Source: Odontocerum albicorne
Taxonomy: Eukaryota > Arthropoda > Insecta > Trichoptera > Odontoceridae
Direction: 5' to 3'
Assembly (NCBI GenBank): GCA_949825065.1
Contig: OX463852.1
Coordinates: 12,117,665 to 12,181,664 of the forward strand
DNA: 64,000 nucleotides
Shown: positions 21,151-31,338 of the stretch, piece by piece
How the letters are laid out: the number at the start of each line of letters is the position of its first letter
How positions within the stretch are numbered: the stretch's first letter is position 1
Position numbers and translations under genes: made by a program
The notes under the pieces: generated by a model
Databases searched by the model: none
What the model was told of the DNA's origin: nothing
The model's input: the letters and a program-made list of their open reading frames with translations, nothing else

Positions 21151-21601
21151 AGTCTCACATAAATCTTTTTCTCAAATGATTCACTTTATTTCAACAAATA
21201 TGTAATCGAGTCTCAATAAAAGTGTTGGTGAACAGTTGTTGTTCGATATATTAAGTTGATGTGTAAAAATTACAAAATCTGCCATGATCCTTTGACCCTT
21301 AGCATTGATTTGCGTTGGTGGACAAGGAACAGACGAAAATGATCTATTGTTAAAACTATGCGAGGTGATGGTGAATCATCGGCAATATAAGCTGCTATAA
21401 TGGAAGGAGTGGAACTTAGACTTGTGTCGAAACCGAAATACCTTAATGCTTTCACTTGGTAAATACTAAACGATTCACACACTACTAATGAGGTTGCTTA
21501 GTCTTCATCTCTTCAAAACATATAGTTGCCGTATTAATGAGAGACATAAAGTATATGGTTTTAACATACTTATTAATTACACTATGTATTTATTAAATAG
21601 G
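21151..21601. other. Spacer
   Basis: A 70-codon minus frame (21270-21482) has ordinary composition but no motif I recognise. Confidence 0.35.
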
Positions 21602-22075
21602 TGTTTTCGCACGTACATATTATACTTAATTCAAAGATCACTTATTTAATATTTTTACACACATATGAACATACTATCACGCAATTTCCCTATCGGGGTA
21701 GGCAAAGACCATGTAGCTTCAGACTTTCTTATTTCGACATTCATCCATCACTTGTTCTCATAAATATGTGTTTATCGCGCGTACATACTAATTTCAAAGG
21801 TTACTAATTAGAATCATATATTAGGATTTTTACATACTCGTACATACATACCATTAAGTAATTTTCCTATCGAAGTAAGCGAAGATCATAGAATGCCAGA
21901 CTTTCCTATCTCGACACACATCCGTCGCTTGTTTTGAATCCATACACTATTTTCTACAATTATTCTGACTTTCTACGTTTCCTTTTATTCAAAATACTCG
22001 TATCATTCACTAAATCCAATAATACATTACTTGGTCTCTTCTATTTCAAAGAGGATGTGGCGTGATGATATTTAA
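21602..22075 (-). mobile_element. LF1a LINE 3' end with its flank tandemly duplicated
   Basis: Two reversed LF1a ends (TTTCCCTATCGGGGTAGGCA at about 21685 and TTTTCCTATCGAAGTAAGCG at about 21858) lie 165-170 bp apart, each preceded by the same ~60 bp (CGC(A/G)CGTACATA). The duplication therefore copied the element end together with genomic flank. The second copy continues to CCAATAATACATTACTTGG near 22020. Confidence 0.75.
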
Positions 22076-22424
22076 ATAGTTTATTTTCTGAGAAACTTTT
22101 TCTATAGAGTATTTCGCGCAAGTTTTGCATTTTTATCACACGGTAAAATTATTTTTCGTAGCAGTTCATTCAAAAGAATGATGCAACATTACTGCGAATA
22201 TTTCATCATAAGTTCTAGATAATGAAACTTGGCAGGTAAAAACGCTCAATTATAATACCAGAAATTGATCATATAGTGTACGTTACGTGTGTGCATAATT
22301 CATTGTTTTTAAGGGTACAAAACTGAAAAAAGAAATCAAAGAACAAGGTACCTTTTTTTTAACGTATTAGTATTAAGACATGTTCTTCATATTGTGATAA
22401 TAGGTAGTTAAATTAAAATAAATG
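22076..22424. other. Spacer
   Basis: No assignment. Ends at a plus-strand LF1 remnant. Confidence 0.3.
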
Positions 22425-22800
22425 AACGCTGTAAAAATGCGTGGATTAAGAATAATACATTAGGTGACATTGTATGACAAAATACGGAATGAAGGGAATA
22501 GGCATGAATGTAAATTTAATATTGATATATTGAGCAGCATGATAAAGAGCACATTGAAATAATGTCAGCATGAAGAACGAATGTTTGAAGAAAGGCTAAC
22601 AAAACAAATAAATAAAGTAAATGTGAGAGGAAGGTGTAGTAGACGAAAATCAAGGAAACTATAATTGGGTTTAGCATATAAAAACCAGAGAAATCGTAGG
22701 AGTTACATGAGAAGGGGTACGAATGTTTTGTGTCACGATAGGAAATTTTGGCGCTCTCTCCTCTTTACCTACTTTGACAGGGAGACAGCGTGATTATGCG
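22425..22800 (+). mobile_element. LF1a LINE 3'-end remnant
   Basis: Plus-strand LF1a: CATTGTATGACAAAATACGG (MYDKIRNE), GAATGTAAATTTAATATTG, GAACGAATGTTTGAAGAAAGG, GAGAGGAAGGTGTAGTAGAC, then CAGGGAGACAGCGTGATTAT at the end. Multiple stops and indels. Confidence 0.75.
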
Positions 22801-22862
22801 TATGTAATATTATTTAAGGAACAATGATTATCATGTCTTCTTTGCGAAGAGACATCGTTTTG

Positions 22863-22971
22863 AGATTTCAGCATGCATATTTACTATTTGAGGTTTAAGC
22901 ATGTATATTTACTATTTGAAATTTCAGCATACATATTTACTATTTGAGGTTTAAGCATGCATATTTACTAT
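22863..22971. repeat. 28-bp tandem repeat, about 4 copies in two 56-bp dimers
   Basis: ATTTCAGCATGCATATTTAC alternates with GTTTAAGCATGTATATTTAC, each followed by TATTTGA. The strict alternation shows that a 56-bp dimer was duplicated. Confidence 0.92.
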
Positions 22972-23159
22972 CTTGACTATTTTCGCGTATTAAAAATTAT
23001 AATACGGTCTAAAATCTCAAAGAGCGATATGCATAAGAGCTTTAATAATTCGTTCCCTCGATTTATAATAATAATAATTTGACAGCTTGTACAGGGCCGT
23101 TGTGTAATAATAATAGCAATAAACAGAATCAGCAATAAAAAAACAACGGGAAACCCCAA

Positions 23160-24300
23160 TTTTTAGTCAAAAAATAGTAATAGAAAAATATAATCGAGCT
23201 TTACTATTAAAAAATATAAAATTTTATAGGATTCAATATTATTACCTATATTATATTAAATATGTTCATAAAAACCAATAAGAATTACATGTATGATATA
23301 AATGGAAAAATATATTATATGATAACACGAGAAACATAAAAAATATAATCGAACTTTACTATTAAAAAATATAACATTTTATAGGATTCAATATTTTTAC
23401 CTAGATTGTAACAAATATGTTCATAAAAACAAAAAGGAATTACATGTATGATATAAATGGAAAAATATATTATATGATAATAACATGAGAAACATAAAAC
23501 ATAGTAATAGAAAAATATAATCGAGCTTTACTATTAAAACATATAACATTTTATAGGATTCAATATTTTTACCTATTGTATATTGTATCAAATATGTCCA
23601 TAAAAACAAATAAAAATTACATGTATGATATAAATGGAAAAATATATTATATGACGATAACACGAGAAACATAAAAAAATCAAAGAAAATAAATATTTCA
23701 CCAAAACAATGTAACAAAATAAATATTTCTTCAGCATCAGCGAGCTTTACTTTAAAAAAAATACTATATATAATATAAAGGTAAAGTTTTGTAGGATCCT
23801 ATATTTCTACCGAGATCGTTTAAAATATGTTCATCAAAACTATGAGGAATTACATACATAATTGATAGAAATGAAGTAATTATGTTAAGTAGAGAAACCA
23901 CAAAACACCCATACATACTCGTAAGAAAGATTTATTCAATATAAGCGAGTTTTACTATTAAAAAAATACTATTTAAAGTTTTATAGGATCCTATATTTTT
24001 ACTGAAATTGTATCAAATATGTTCATAAATCAATTATGACTTACATGGATGACAATAACGAGAGAAACAAAAAAAATCCCTAATATTAACGAGCTTTACT
24101 CTTTTTTAATAAAAATAATTACTATTGAAAGTTTTATAGGATTCAATATTTTTCCTAAGATTGTATCCAATATGTTTATGAAAACAATTATGAATTGCAC
24201 GAATGGTGTAAATGGAAAAGATACGATATTAATAAGAAAAATATAAAAAAAAACCAACAAAAGAAAGATTTCCTCGACATCAACGAGCTTTGTTATATCA
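23160..24300. repeat. AT-rich tandem array, variable ~145-220 bp spacing, about 7 copies
   Basis: CGAGCTTTACTATTAAAA recurs near 23195, 23350, 23522, 23741, 23946, 24091 and 24283. Between copies are TTTTATAGGATTCAATATTT, AATATGTTCATAAAAAC and GAATTACATGTATGATATAA. The first three copies are the most alike and later ones are eroded, so amplification was uneven. Minus frames over it (98 and 87 codons) are artefacts of the repeat. Confidence 0.9.
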
Positions 24301-25089
24301 GAAGCTTCTGACCTCGCCCAGCCTTTTTTGTTCTCACAGTAGCAAGAATGAAGAACCATGAACTTTTCTAAATGGAACCATCAACCCGTGAGATATTGAT
24401 AATTAATGACGATCCACCGGAGTGATGCTGCGATAATGGATTGTGCAACAGCCAGGATATGTCGTGTCTCCTAACTTGTTCAATATCCTTTATTGATCGA
24501 CATTGCTAATGGTTTCATAACAAATCACAATACACTGATATTATATTATTTTAATCAAATTGTTTATGCTTGTGTGATGACTTTATTTGGCACAACTGGT
24601 CGTTTTGATAGCATCAGATTTCAATTGCTTCTGATTCATGTGAAACCCATCATAATGTTTATTTATTCCTTATATTCCTTTGGGTTTACTTTTAATAAAC
24701 GAGAATATAATTGTATTATTATATTTTAACACATTTAAATAAAAATGCCAAATAATTTTTAAATAACTTAGAAATGTTATGAAAAAACGACGAGAAATGA
24801 GAGTAGATAGGTGCATTAATGTCTACCTATCCTCCAAGAATTAACGATTTCCGAGAGGATTTCAACAATTTGGATGGAAAGGGTTATAAAATACTTTGAG
24901 CATTGTTGCTTGAAAGAACAACGAAATTCATAAGAAGATGGTGATCACGGGTAGTCAAGAGAAAGCAAGCAAGAGGAAAGTCTCTTACAAGATGGATATT
25001 GCCAACGGATTTTAAACTTGCATTTTAATCCCTTAATGATAAGTTTTCATTGTAACTTTGGAATATGTGCCTAAGAGATGCTCCTTGGA
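24301..25089. other. Spacer
   Basis: A 78-codon frame at 24493-24729 is AT-driven. The stretch 24780-25020 is purine-rich with many stops and may be further degraded LINE sequence leading to the fragment at 25110, but I cannot align it. Confidence 0.35.
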
Positions 25090-25109
25090 AGAGGTGAAGA
25101 ACTTTAAGG

Positions 25110-25316
25110 TTGAGTTCATTTTCGTTGAATAAATTAATTGTTCCAAATCGATTCAACAGGATGAGGTATTATGAAAGGGCTTTTGCCGTTGCTCGTGCTG
25201 TTGCGTTGAATGGTCTACCTCTGAGCGTTAGATATATGGGTGGCGTGTGTAGCTTTAGGAAGCATTTGAAGTCAGCCCTTTTTGGGAGTCTTATCAAAAT
25301 TTATAATTATAAATGA
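25110..25316 (+). pseudogene. LINE (CR1/L2-like) reverse-transcriptase C-terminus
   Basis: The frame reads IVPNRFNRMRYYERAFAVAR, then AVALNGLPLSVRYMGGVCSF, then RKHLKSALFGSL and stops. 'VPxxx...RAFxVxAxxxWNxLPxxxR...SFKxxLKxxLF' is the standard terminal motif of CR1/L2/Rex-type reverse transcriptases, with the usual W-N position here L-N. The frame is open for 68 codons, so this 5'-truncated copy is moderately young. The ATG at 25110 is not a real start. The sequence after the stop is its 3' UTR (25313-25632), of which a second copy exists at 29845. Confidence 0.78.
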
Positions 25317-25632
25317 ACACTACGCACATTCATTACATTCCACCTGAAACCGAATGTGTTACTTCGGTCGACAACCAAGATTTCTTTGTATTTCGTTTTC
25401 CTTGGTACGTTTTCTGCGGTTTCCATACCAAATATGTTTCTTCTAAACATGTGCAGATGCATAACCTAATTACCACAGCTATCATCTTCCCATTCTTATA
25501 TTTAACTTATTTATTTTGCTACATTTTCAATCTGTCAACAATAGTGGGTTCGAATCCCAAGATGGCACCCTTGAGGAAAGTCTGTCCTCTAAGCGGTGCT
25601 ATACAAATAGCCCCATTATTATTATTATTATT
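25313..25632 (+). mobile_element. 3' UTR and ATT-repeat tail of the CR1/L2-like LINE
   Basis: Directly follows the stop codon. Up to about 25548 it matches 29845-30115 (CGAATGTGTTACT, TTTTCTGCGGTTT, ACCAAATATGTTTCT, ATGCAGATGC-like). It ends GATGGCACCCTTGAGGAAAG, then CGGTGCTATACAAATAGCCC and (ATT)6. A microsatellite tail is expected for this clade. GGGTTCGAATCCC near 25553 resembles a B-box, so the last ~85 bp could instead be a SINE that borrowed the tail. The 107-codon frame over it is not a gene. Confidence 0.7.
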
Positions 25633-25744
25633 ATAATGACTAAATAAAGGAGACAACAGGGTCCACTTTAAGTACTGCATTCAACATGAGCCAAAATCGG
25701 AAAAAATGGATTATACGCTGGTAATAAGTGAATTCTTATTTATT

Positions 25745-26240
25745 ATTTGAGTGCCAAACTTTCCTATCGCGACACACATGTTTCATCTCCTTTGCACGAG
25801 AGTTTCGCTTCCTATTTCATAAAACTAACCTTTTAATTCAAATTCTACATTTTCTCTAACTTTTAACATTTTCTTCATTCTAAATATCATTCACTTGATT
25901 TAACCATACTTTCCTTTGTCTTCCTCTACTATGTATTCCACTCACATTTGCACTATATATTAGTTTTGTTAGATTTTTTTCACTTATTAGTCCTACATAC
26001 TCAAACTATCTGAGATTGCTTTTCTTCATTTCACTCAACACATCAACCTTAAGTTCACATTCATCCCTAATTATTGGATTAACTAACAATACTTTTTCTT
26101 CCTCTACCAAACCTTCTACTCACTTTTGCACTACATATTAGTTTTATTAGTATTTGTTTATTCATTCGTTGTATATTTCATAACCATATCATAGTGCTCT
26201 TCTTTGCTTTACTTAATACATCAGCCTTAAGTTAATATTT
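25745..26240 (-). mobile_element. LF1a LINE remnant with internal partial duplication
   Basis: Reversed LF1a from CCAAACTTTCCTATCGCGAC up to ACCTTAAGTTCACATTCATC (about 26045). A second partial copy from TTCCTCTACCAAACC to ATCAGCCTTAAGTT (26095-26235) follows. Two overlapping pieces in the same orientation suggest a local duplication or two insertions. Confidence 0.72.
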
Positions 26241-26673
26241 CATAAAATCAACCCTATTTGAAAATAAGGGCGAAAACAGCATTTATGTAATCAAAACAGT
26301 TGAATTGTTGCATGTGTATATCAAAATAAAATCATTTAAAAATTTATTTGCCTTACAACACGGAAAGAATTAGGAAATGAATAATTTTATTACAATACAA
26401 ATATAACAATAAAATTATGTGTCAAGATTAACAACAGGTTGTCAAAAACGTCCCATTTCCAGTTCAAACAATTGCTTTCAAGTCTTCGTCTACTTTTTGG
26501 CCTGCTCACCCAACAAGATTGTTATTTGGTATTACACAACCATAAATAAATATGACAAAAGAACTTTTAAACTCTTAACAATTACAATATAAACACTTAT
26601 TCACTATTTTTACTAATAACATAAAATAATGAAAATTAGAAATTCAATATTGTATTGTTTTATACTTCCGTTG
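26241..26673. other. Spacer
   Basis: AT-rich, no assignment. Confidence 0.3.
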
Positions 26674-26895
26674 TATGTAGTACCTGATGGGCTTATTGCC
26701 AAGTTGTATGCAGTACAACCTGGTGGGCTTATTGCCAAGTGGCAACCTCTTCACAACAACCAGAAAAATATTAAAAAGCCCTTATGTGAAAACCAGGCTG
26801 AAATCCATCCAAAAAAATGGTTCCTAATGGGAAAAGAACCTCGCAACCCCCGGGTTGGAACATACGTCTTTATAACTAGACCACAGATGTCGCCA
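26674..26895 (-). repeat. SINE-A, near full length, with duplicated tail
   Basis: Reversed SINE-A: GCAGTACAACCTGGTGGGCT, GCCAAGTGGCAACCTCTTC, AACCAGGCTGAAATCC, the B-box region AACCCCCGGGTTGG, and a head ending ACCACAGATGTCG. GTACCTGATGGGCTTATTGC lies just outside and repeats the terminal ~35 bp. A 92-codon frame over it is spurious. Confidence 0.88.
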
Positions 26896-27574
26896 TACGT
26901 GCATTAAGGGGTTAAATTAAAATATAAGTGATATCGTCTATATAATTTAAACTAATGAAAAAACAAATTTAAATAAAATATTACAATCAAGTAAAAGCTT
27001 TAAACGTATAACACCGTAGAACAGATTTCAATGCCTTAAAATCAGATGGCAAAGAAACCTTTACATTCTGCTGACATTCTTTTGCATGCTAAACAATCTT
27101 AAATTTGCTTTATATCCTCGCGATGAAAATCCTCTTTCTTTCAGAACACGGACGTTCTCTTCGATAGGCCGGTGAGGCACTCCTTTACATACCAACATCA
27201 TTGGATGCATCTCCGTTTGTGGTCGGATTCATTTGGAAAGAACTTCCACAAATTATCAGATGTGCGCAATCCTTATTTACGTTTGAGAGAGAACTTTAAA
27301 AAAATATATATTACTTAGAATAACTTTGTTCAAGATTTTCTTTATTTTCTCTTCCTTATCATTGAACGAATTCGTTTCTTTCAGTTCTGCCATCATCATA
27401 AAACAATATGCACGAAAATATCTTCCATTTAAAAAAACATATTCGATCACAAGGGTTATTCGATAGTTACCAGCAATTGAATATTCAAGACCAAAATCAT
27501 ATGCGATGTCTAAATCTTTTTGTAGGCGTGTTAATAAAATTTCGTTGATTTAATCAACAACCATTATTTTAGTT
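26896..27574. other. Spacer
   Basis: Patch 27150-27260 is GC-richer (CGATAGGCCGGTGAGGCACT) but without an open frame. No assignment. Confidence 0.35.
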
Positions 27575-28270
27575 TTCACGCCGTGTTCCTTATGGAATAG
27601 GTAGAGGAAACAAATCTCCAATCTTTTCTATACAAGCACACAACTTTCGCCTCTTCCAAATTCATATATCTCGTCATGTGCAATATTATATTATTCATAC
27701 ATCTCACTTTTTCGTCTTTCAAAGATCTGATCCAGTCATGTTTTCTTCGGTCTACCTATTCCACGCGCATCTTTTTTTTCTTTAATGAAGTATAGTTCAA
27801 ACGTTTGCCAAAGGCTACACCTATACGTTAATTTATATCTTAAGAACTAATCTAATTTATATACACGTATTATAACTATGAACTAACTTAATTTTAATTT
27901 CCTACACGTCATTTTATTTTTAATAATCTTAATTTATAATACAATTTCTTAGAAATAGTTAACACCTACATACTACTTACAACTAGATAACAATTCTTAC
28001 AACTCATACCACGCACATCTTGTTGTAGTTTCGACTAATATACTCGCTTAGTTATTCTTTCGTCATTCATTCTCTCCACATGTCTTAACTATCTTAAATC
28101 TCCTTTCTTTATCTTACTTAAAAACTCTATTTTATTCATGTATTCATTTCTGATGTCTTATTCTCCTTCTTTTCTACATCATACATTGCTATTCCACATG
28201 TTATTTTTTTAGTGCACGCATCTCCACAACATTGATCTTACTTATATGATTCTAATGTTAAGAACACATT
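27575..28270 (-). mobile_element. LF1b LINE remnant interrupted by a retroposon
   Basis: Reversed LF1b runs from CACGCCGTGTTCCTTATGG to TCGGTCTACCTATTCCACG (27765), is interrupted by 236 bp, and resumes at CACGCACATCTTGTTGTAG (28010) through TTCATTTCTGATGTCTTATT to GTGCACGCATCTCC. Frames are broken. Confidence 0.8.
27773..28008 (-). mobile_element. 236-bp unnamed retroposon with 12-bp target duplication
   Basis: Sits inside LF1b and is flanked by CCACGCGCATCT (27761-27772) and CCACGCACATCT (28009-28020), identical at 11 of 12 bases. On its own (minus) strand it ends with an A-run of about 8 just after CATTAAAG. A 3' A-run plus a direct target duplication is the hallmark of LINE-mediated retroposition. 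It has no tRNA-like head and no frame, so it may be a 5'-truncated LINE 3' UTR or a processed transcript piece. Confidence 0.75.
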
Positions 28271-28503
28271 TCACTTGTATACCTCAAGGTGGGCACTAAC
28301 AAGTTATTCTACCATCATTATTTAGATATTGGCAATTTGTTTGTACTTAATTTAAGAATAATTTATTTTTGTAAAAACTTTCATGGATTAAAAACAACTG
28401 TACATATTCAAAATTAATTCTTAAAGTTTTAGAACTCTGGTTGGTTGTAAAAAAATGTTGTGTAGTATTAATGTACCATATATAATAATGCACACAAAAA
28501 AAA

Positions 28504-28740
28504 TTAAAGGAGAAAATCATTTTTTAATCGTAGAAAATATATTGGCACTAAAATATGGTGCGCTATTATCTTACAGATTTTGATATTGTCCGGTTCGAAT
28601 ATATACGTTTTAGTGACCCATTGACTTCCTTTCGCAGCGCACCGTTCTATATATCTCGTAATTCTTTCATCGTCTGAGAAAATACTACCCAAATAGCAGA
28701 AAGCTTCAACTTGCTTCGAACTTTTATTGTACACCTATAA
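28504..28740 (-). pseudogene. LINE reverse-transcriptase palm/thumb fragment
   Basis: The minus frame reads YNKSSKQVEAFCYLGSIFSD, DERITRYIERCAAKGSQWVT, and then loses similarity. 'VxxFxYLGSxxSxDxxxxxEIxxRIxxAxxA' is the segment that follows the catalytic motifs in RTE/LF1-type reverse transcriptases. It ends after ~45 meaningful residues. The rest of the 76-codon frame is unrelated AT-rich sequence. Confidence 0.7.
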
Positions 28741-29394
28741 ATAAAGAAATCAAATTTCTACTTATAAAATAGTTCCCGTACTTCTATACACAAAGTGTGT
28801 CAAAGGGAATTCTTACATCAAAGGACAACTTAAATCTAGACAAACTCAACAAAAACAGTATCACCGATGTCGACCACATGGCGTTTGCCCAATATGGTTA
28901 ACATCACAGATAAATCTGTTTTCACCCCAAAAAAACCATCCCCTGATTCCATAGACCGTCTGACCTTTCAACCTCTGGACTAAATCCCGTTAGGGGTGGC
29001 TTACTACACATCTTCACCCTGCAAATGGACGACTAAAATAACCATTTCAGAGGCAGAAAAAGAGCCGTTAGTTTTGCAAAATCGTCTGTATTGGACTAAT
29101 GAACGTTGTCACCATATCTCTCGACAGAATAGTCTAAATAATTTTTTTTTGAAAGAACATTTTTGTGTAAAAGTCAAGAGTGGCATTTTTCATTCGTTTT
29201 ATCAAAAGGTTAGTTTTTTTAATTTTCTTGTTGAAATTTTAATATTTCTTCTTAAGCATTTAACAGAATGGGTTTATATTAATCATATTTAATGACGGTA
29301 AGACAGAGCAACATGTAGAACGGCGTGTCATTAGTACTGTTTCGTCAATAAATTAATTTCAAAGATTTAAGAGTTGATTTTGTTCAGTAGTGTG
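28741..29394. other. Spacer
   Basis: A 98-codon plus frame (28996-29292) has a mixed-composition first half (KWTTKITISEAEKEPLVLQN) and an AT-driven second half. Not recognised, possibly an old transposon piece. Confidence 0.3.
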
Positions 29395-29840
29395 CTAGTA
29401 TCAACCTTGATTTATGGAAGTAAAGCCTTTATATTTAAAAACATAATAAGAGTAACATAAATGCGATGGAGTTCGTATATTGCAAATAATATCTAGTATT
29501 ATAATAAATAATAGTGTAAGAAATAATTCAATTGAAAATAATTATTTGTTAGAGAGGAATGTCTTAAGTAGAATTAAGAGAGGAAATAGTTTGGTGACAT
29601 TGAGAGAATGAGTTGTGAAAGATAAAACAAATACGACTGAAATTAATGGAATAGATGGAAATAAATGGAAGAAGAAAGAGAGATAAAAAGTATACTCTCG
29701 GAAAGGTCTCATGAAATTAAATGATGAAAAAAGCAAATCATCTAAAGACGAGATATTCCAACAGACGCAGAAGATGCAAATGATGTGTGTGTGTATTTAT
29801 AGAAAGGTGTAGATATCTGTTTTCTCTGTACACTCAAAAG
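29395..29840 (+). mobile_element. LF1a LINE remnant
   Basis: TTGATTTATGGAAGTAAAGC (LIYGSK), GACATTGAGAGAATGAGTTG (DIERMS), and ATAGAAAGGTGTAGATATCT near the end follow LF1a order, with many stops. The central 29460-29560 part is too eroded to align. Confidence 0.6.
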
Positions 29841-29844
29841 GTAC

Positions 29845-30115
29845 ATGGCGGGATGTCTGTAATTTTATAAACACTACAAACATGCATTACATTACACCTA
29901 AAGGCGAATGTGTTACTATCACATATTGGAAGATCTACCTAGGTTTCTTTATAGTTCGTCTTCTCTTTAGTAAATTTTCTGCGGTTTTCTTACCAAATAT
30001 GTGTTTCTAATCATATATATGCAGATGCGGAGAATTGCCTATTCTCATAACCGCAACCACCCCCTTTCTATTTATTTTAATACTTTGTTATATTTTTAAT
30101 ATATCGATAGTATAG
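29845..30115 (+). mobile_element. Second copy of the CR1/L2-like LINE 3' UTR
   Basis: Matches 25300-25548 with the same order of blocks: CATTACATTACACC, GCGAATGTGTTACT, AAATTTTCTGCGGTTT, ACCAAATATGTGTTTCT, ATGCAGATGC. It lacks the coding end and the ATT tail. It directly abuts the LF1a remnant. Confidence 0.72.
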
Positions 30116-30326
30116 TTATATAAATTATCTCTTAATTCTTCTCACATTTTTGTTATTTCAGATAACCTCACCTTTATATACTCGATCTCATATTTCTATA
30201 TAGAGAACATTGTAGCTGAGGACATCGAAACCTAAATATTTTAATTCAGTCACTTACAGATTTGTCATCAATCATACGTTGACCTCATATTATTTTTTTT
30301 TATAGATTGTTAATCATTTAGTTTTT

Positions 30327-30455
30327 TTACATAGCATATACACATATGTCCATATTTTTTACATAGCATATACACATATGTCCATATTTTTTACATAGCA
30401 TATACACATATGTCCATATTTTTTACATAACATATACACATATGTCCATATTTTT
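30327..30455. repeat. 32-bp tandem repeat, 4 copies
   Basis: Units TTACATAGCATATACACATA plus TGTCCATATTTT start at 30327, 30359, 30391 and 30423, nearly identical (one G-to-A change in copy 4). The period is not a multiple of three and it is noncoding. Confidence 0.95.
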
Positions 30456-30489
30456 GTGATAAAATATGAAAACTAAACATCTTTTAGAG

Positions 30490-30613
30490 CAGGCCTGACC
30501 AACCCAAAGTGCCCCATGGACCGCATTGACAACCAAAAGGCGCCGAGGGCCGCATGCACATAAAGGCGCCGAGGGCCGCATTTGACCCGCGGGCCGTGGG
30601 TTGGTCAGTCCTG
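30490..30613. mobile_element. hAT-type MITE, 124 bp, with perfect 8-bp target duplication
   Basis: The left end CAGGCCTGACCAACCCA and right end TGGGTTGGTCAGTCCTG are inverted repeats matching at 16 of 17 positions. Both sides carry TTTTAGAG (30482-30489 and 30614-30621), an exact 8-bp duplication as hAT transposases make. The interior is GC-rich and holds a 20-bp direct repeat (AAAGGCGCCGAGGGCCGCAT) 26 bp apart. No coding sequence, so it moved with a transposase supplied in trans. A minus frame of 79 codons over it is meaningless. Confidence 0.95.
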
Positions 30614-30621
30614 TTTTAGAG

Positions 30622-31338
30622 GCTGCTTTCAGATTCTGCAACAATTTTTGCACCGTCAACACAGTAGATGATACTTATTAGATTGTTCCTCATTCTGTAG
30701 ACCAGTCTAAGTGATGTTAATTATCTTCGTAATTGCATTTTATAAATAAAATGTATATCTAGCAATCGACGAATTACATCAATAGTATGATACATTAAAT
30801 AAAGCAAAATAAGATTAAAAATTATGATAAAGATAAAAATGCTTAACATTCGTGAGAAAATTACACGGTCTCGCGCTAAAACAATAAAAGCCCATAACAA
30901 ACTGTTAGCCGACCGATTGCTCTGGTAGATTTGTCCCCAATTAATGGAGCGCGCCCTAATGTGATTGCGGCCGGTACCAGGCGCCGCCCGCACCGGCACG
31001 CGCCCCTACCGCCCTCGTCACGGACATCTGCCCTTTCACTATACTATCTACTTACTCGATTTACGTGTTCTCTTTTTACGCGGTTTCACCTTAATGCATC
31101 TAAGAAAAAATATTTTTAAACATCAATCGAATGACACGTTGAGTTTTGTCTAAAAAAATATACATCTGTACTTTCACAATCAGCGTGCTCGGTTCTGAAA
31201 ATTAGGTTGGCTAAGAATCAGACTAGCAACAAACTAAATAGCTACACGTGCAATATTTATCAGTAACCACTTGCAATAATTGTCAGTCACATAATTTTTT
31301 CACTTTTTTTTATTCTCACATTGAATTGTTCGTAATGT
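30622..31338. other. Spacer with a small GC-rich island
   Basis: At 30950-31030 the sequence becomes GC-rich (GCGGCCGGTACCAGGCGCCG, CACCGGCACGCGCCCC) within AT-rich DNA. Two overlapping 62-codon plus frames and a 92-codon minus frame cover it but none resembles a known protein. It could be a piece of an unrecognised GC-rich element. Confidence 0.4.

Noticed and set aside
25313..25636. 107-codon gene after the LINE C-terminus
   Set aside because: This is the LINE 3' UTR. The second copy at 29845 does not keep the frame.
30423..30662. 79-codon minus-strand gene
   Set aside because: It runs through the 32-bp tandem repeat and the hAT MITE.
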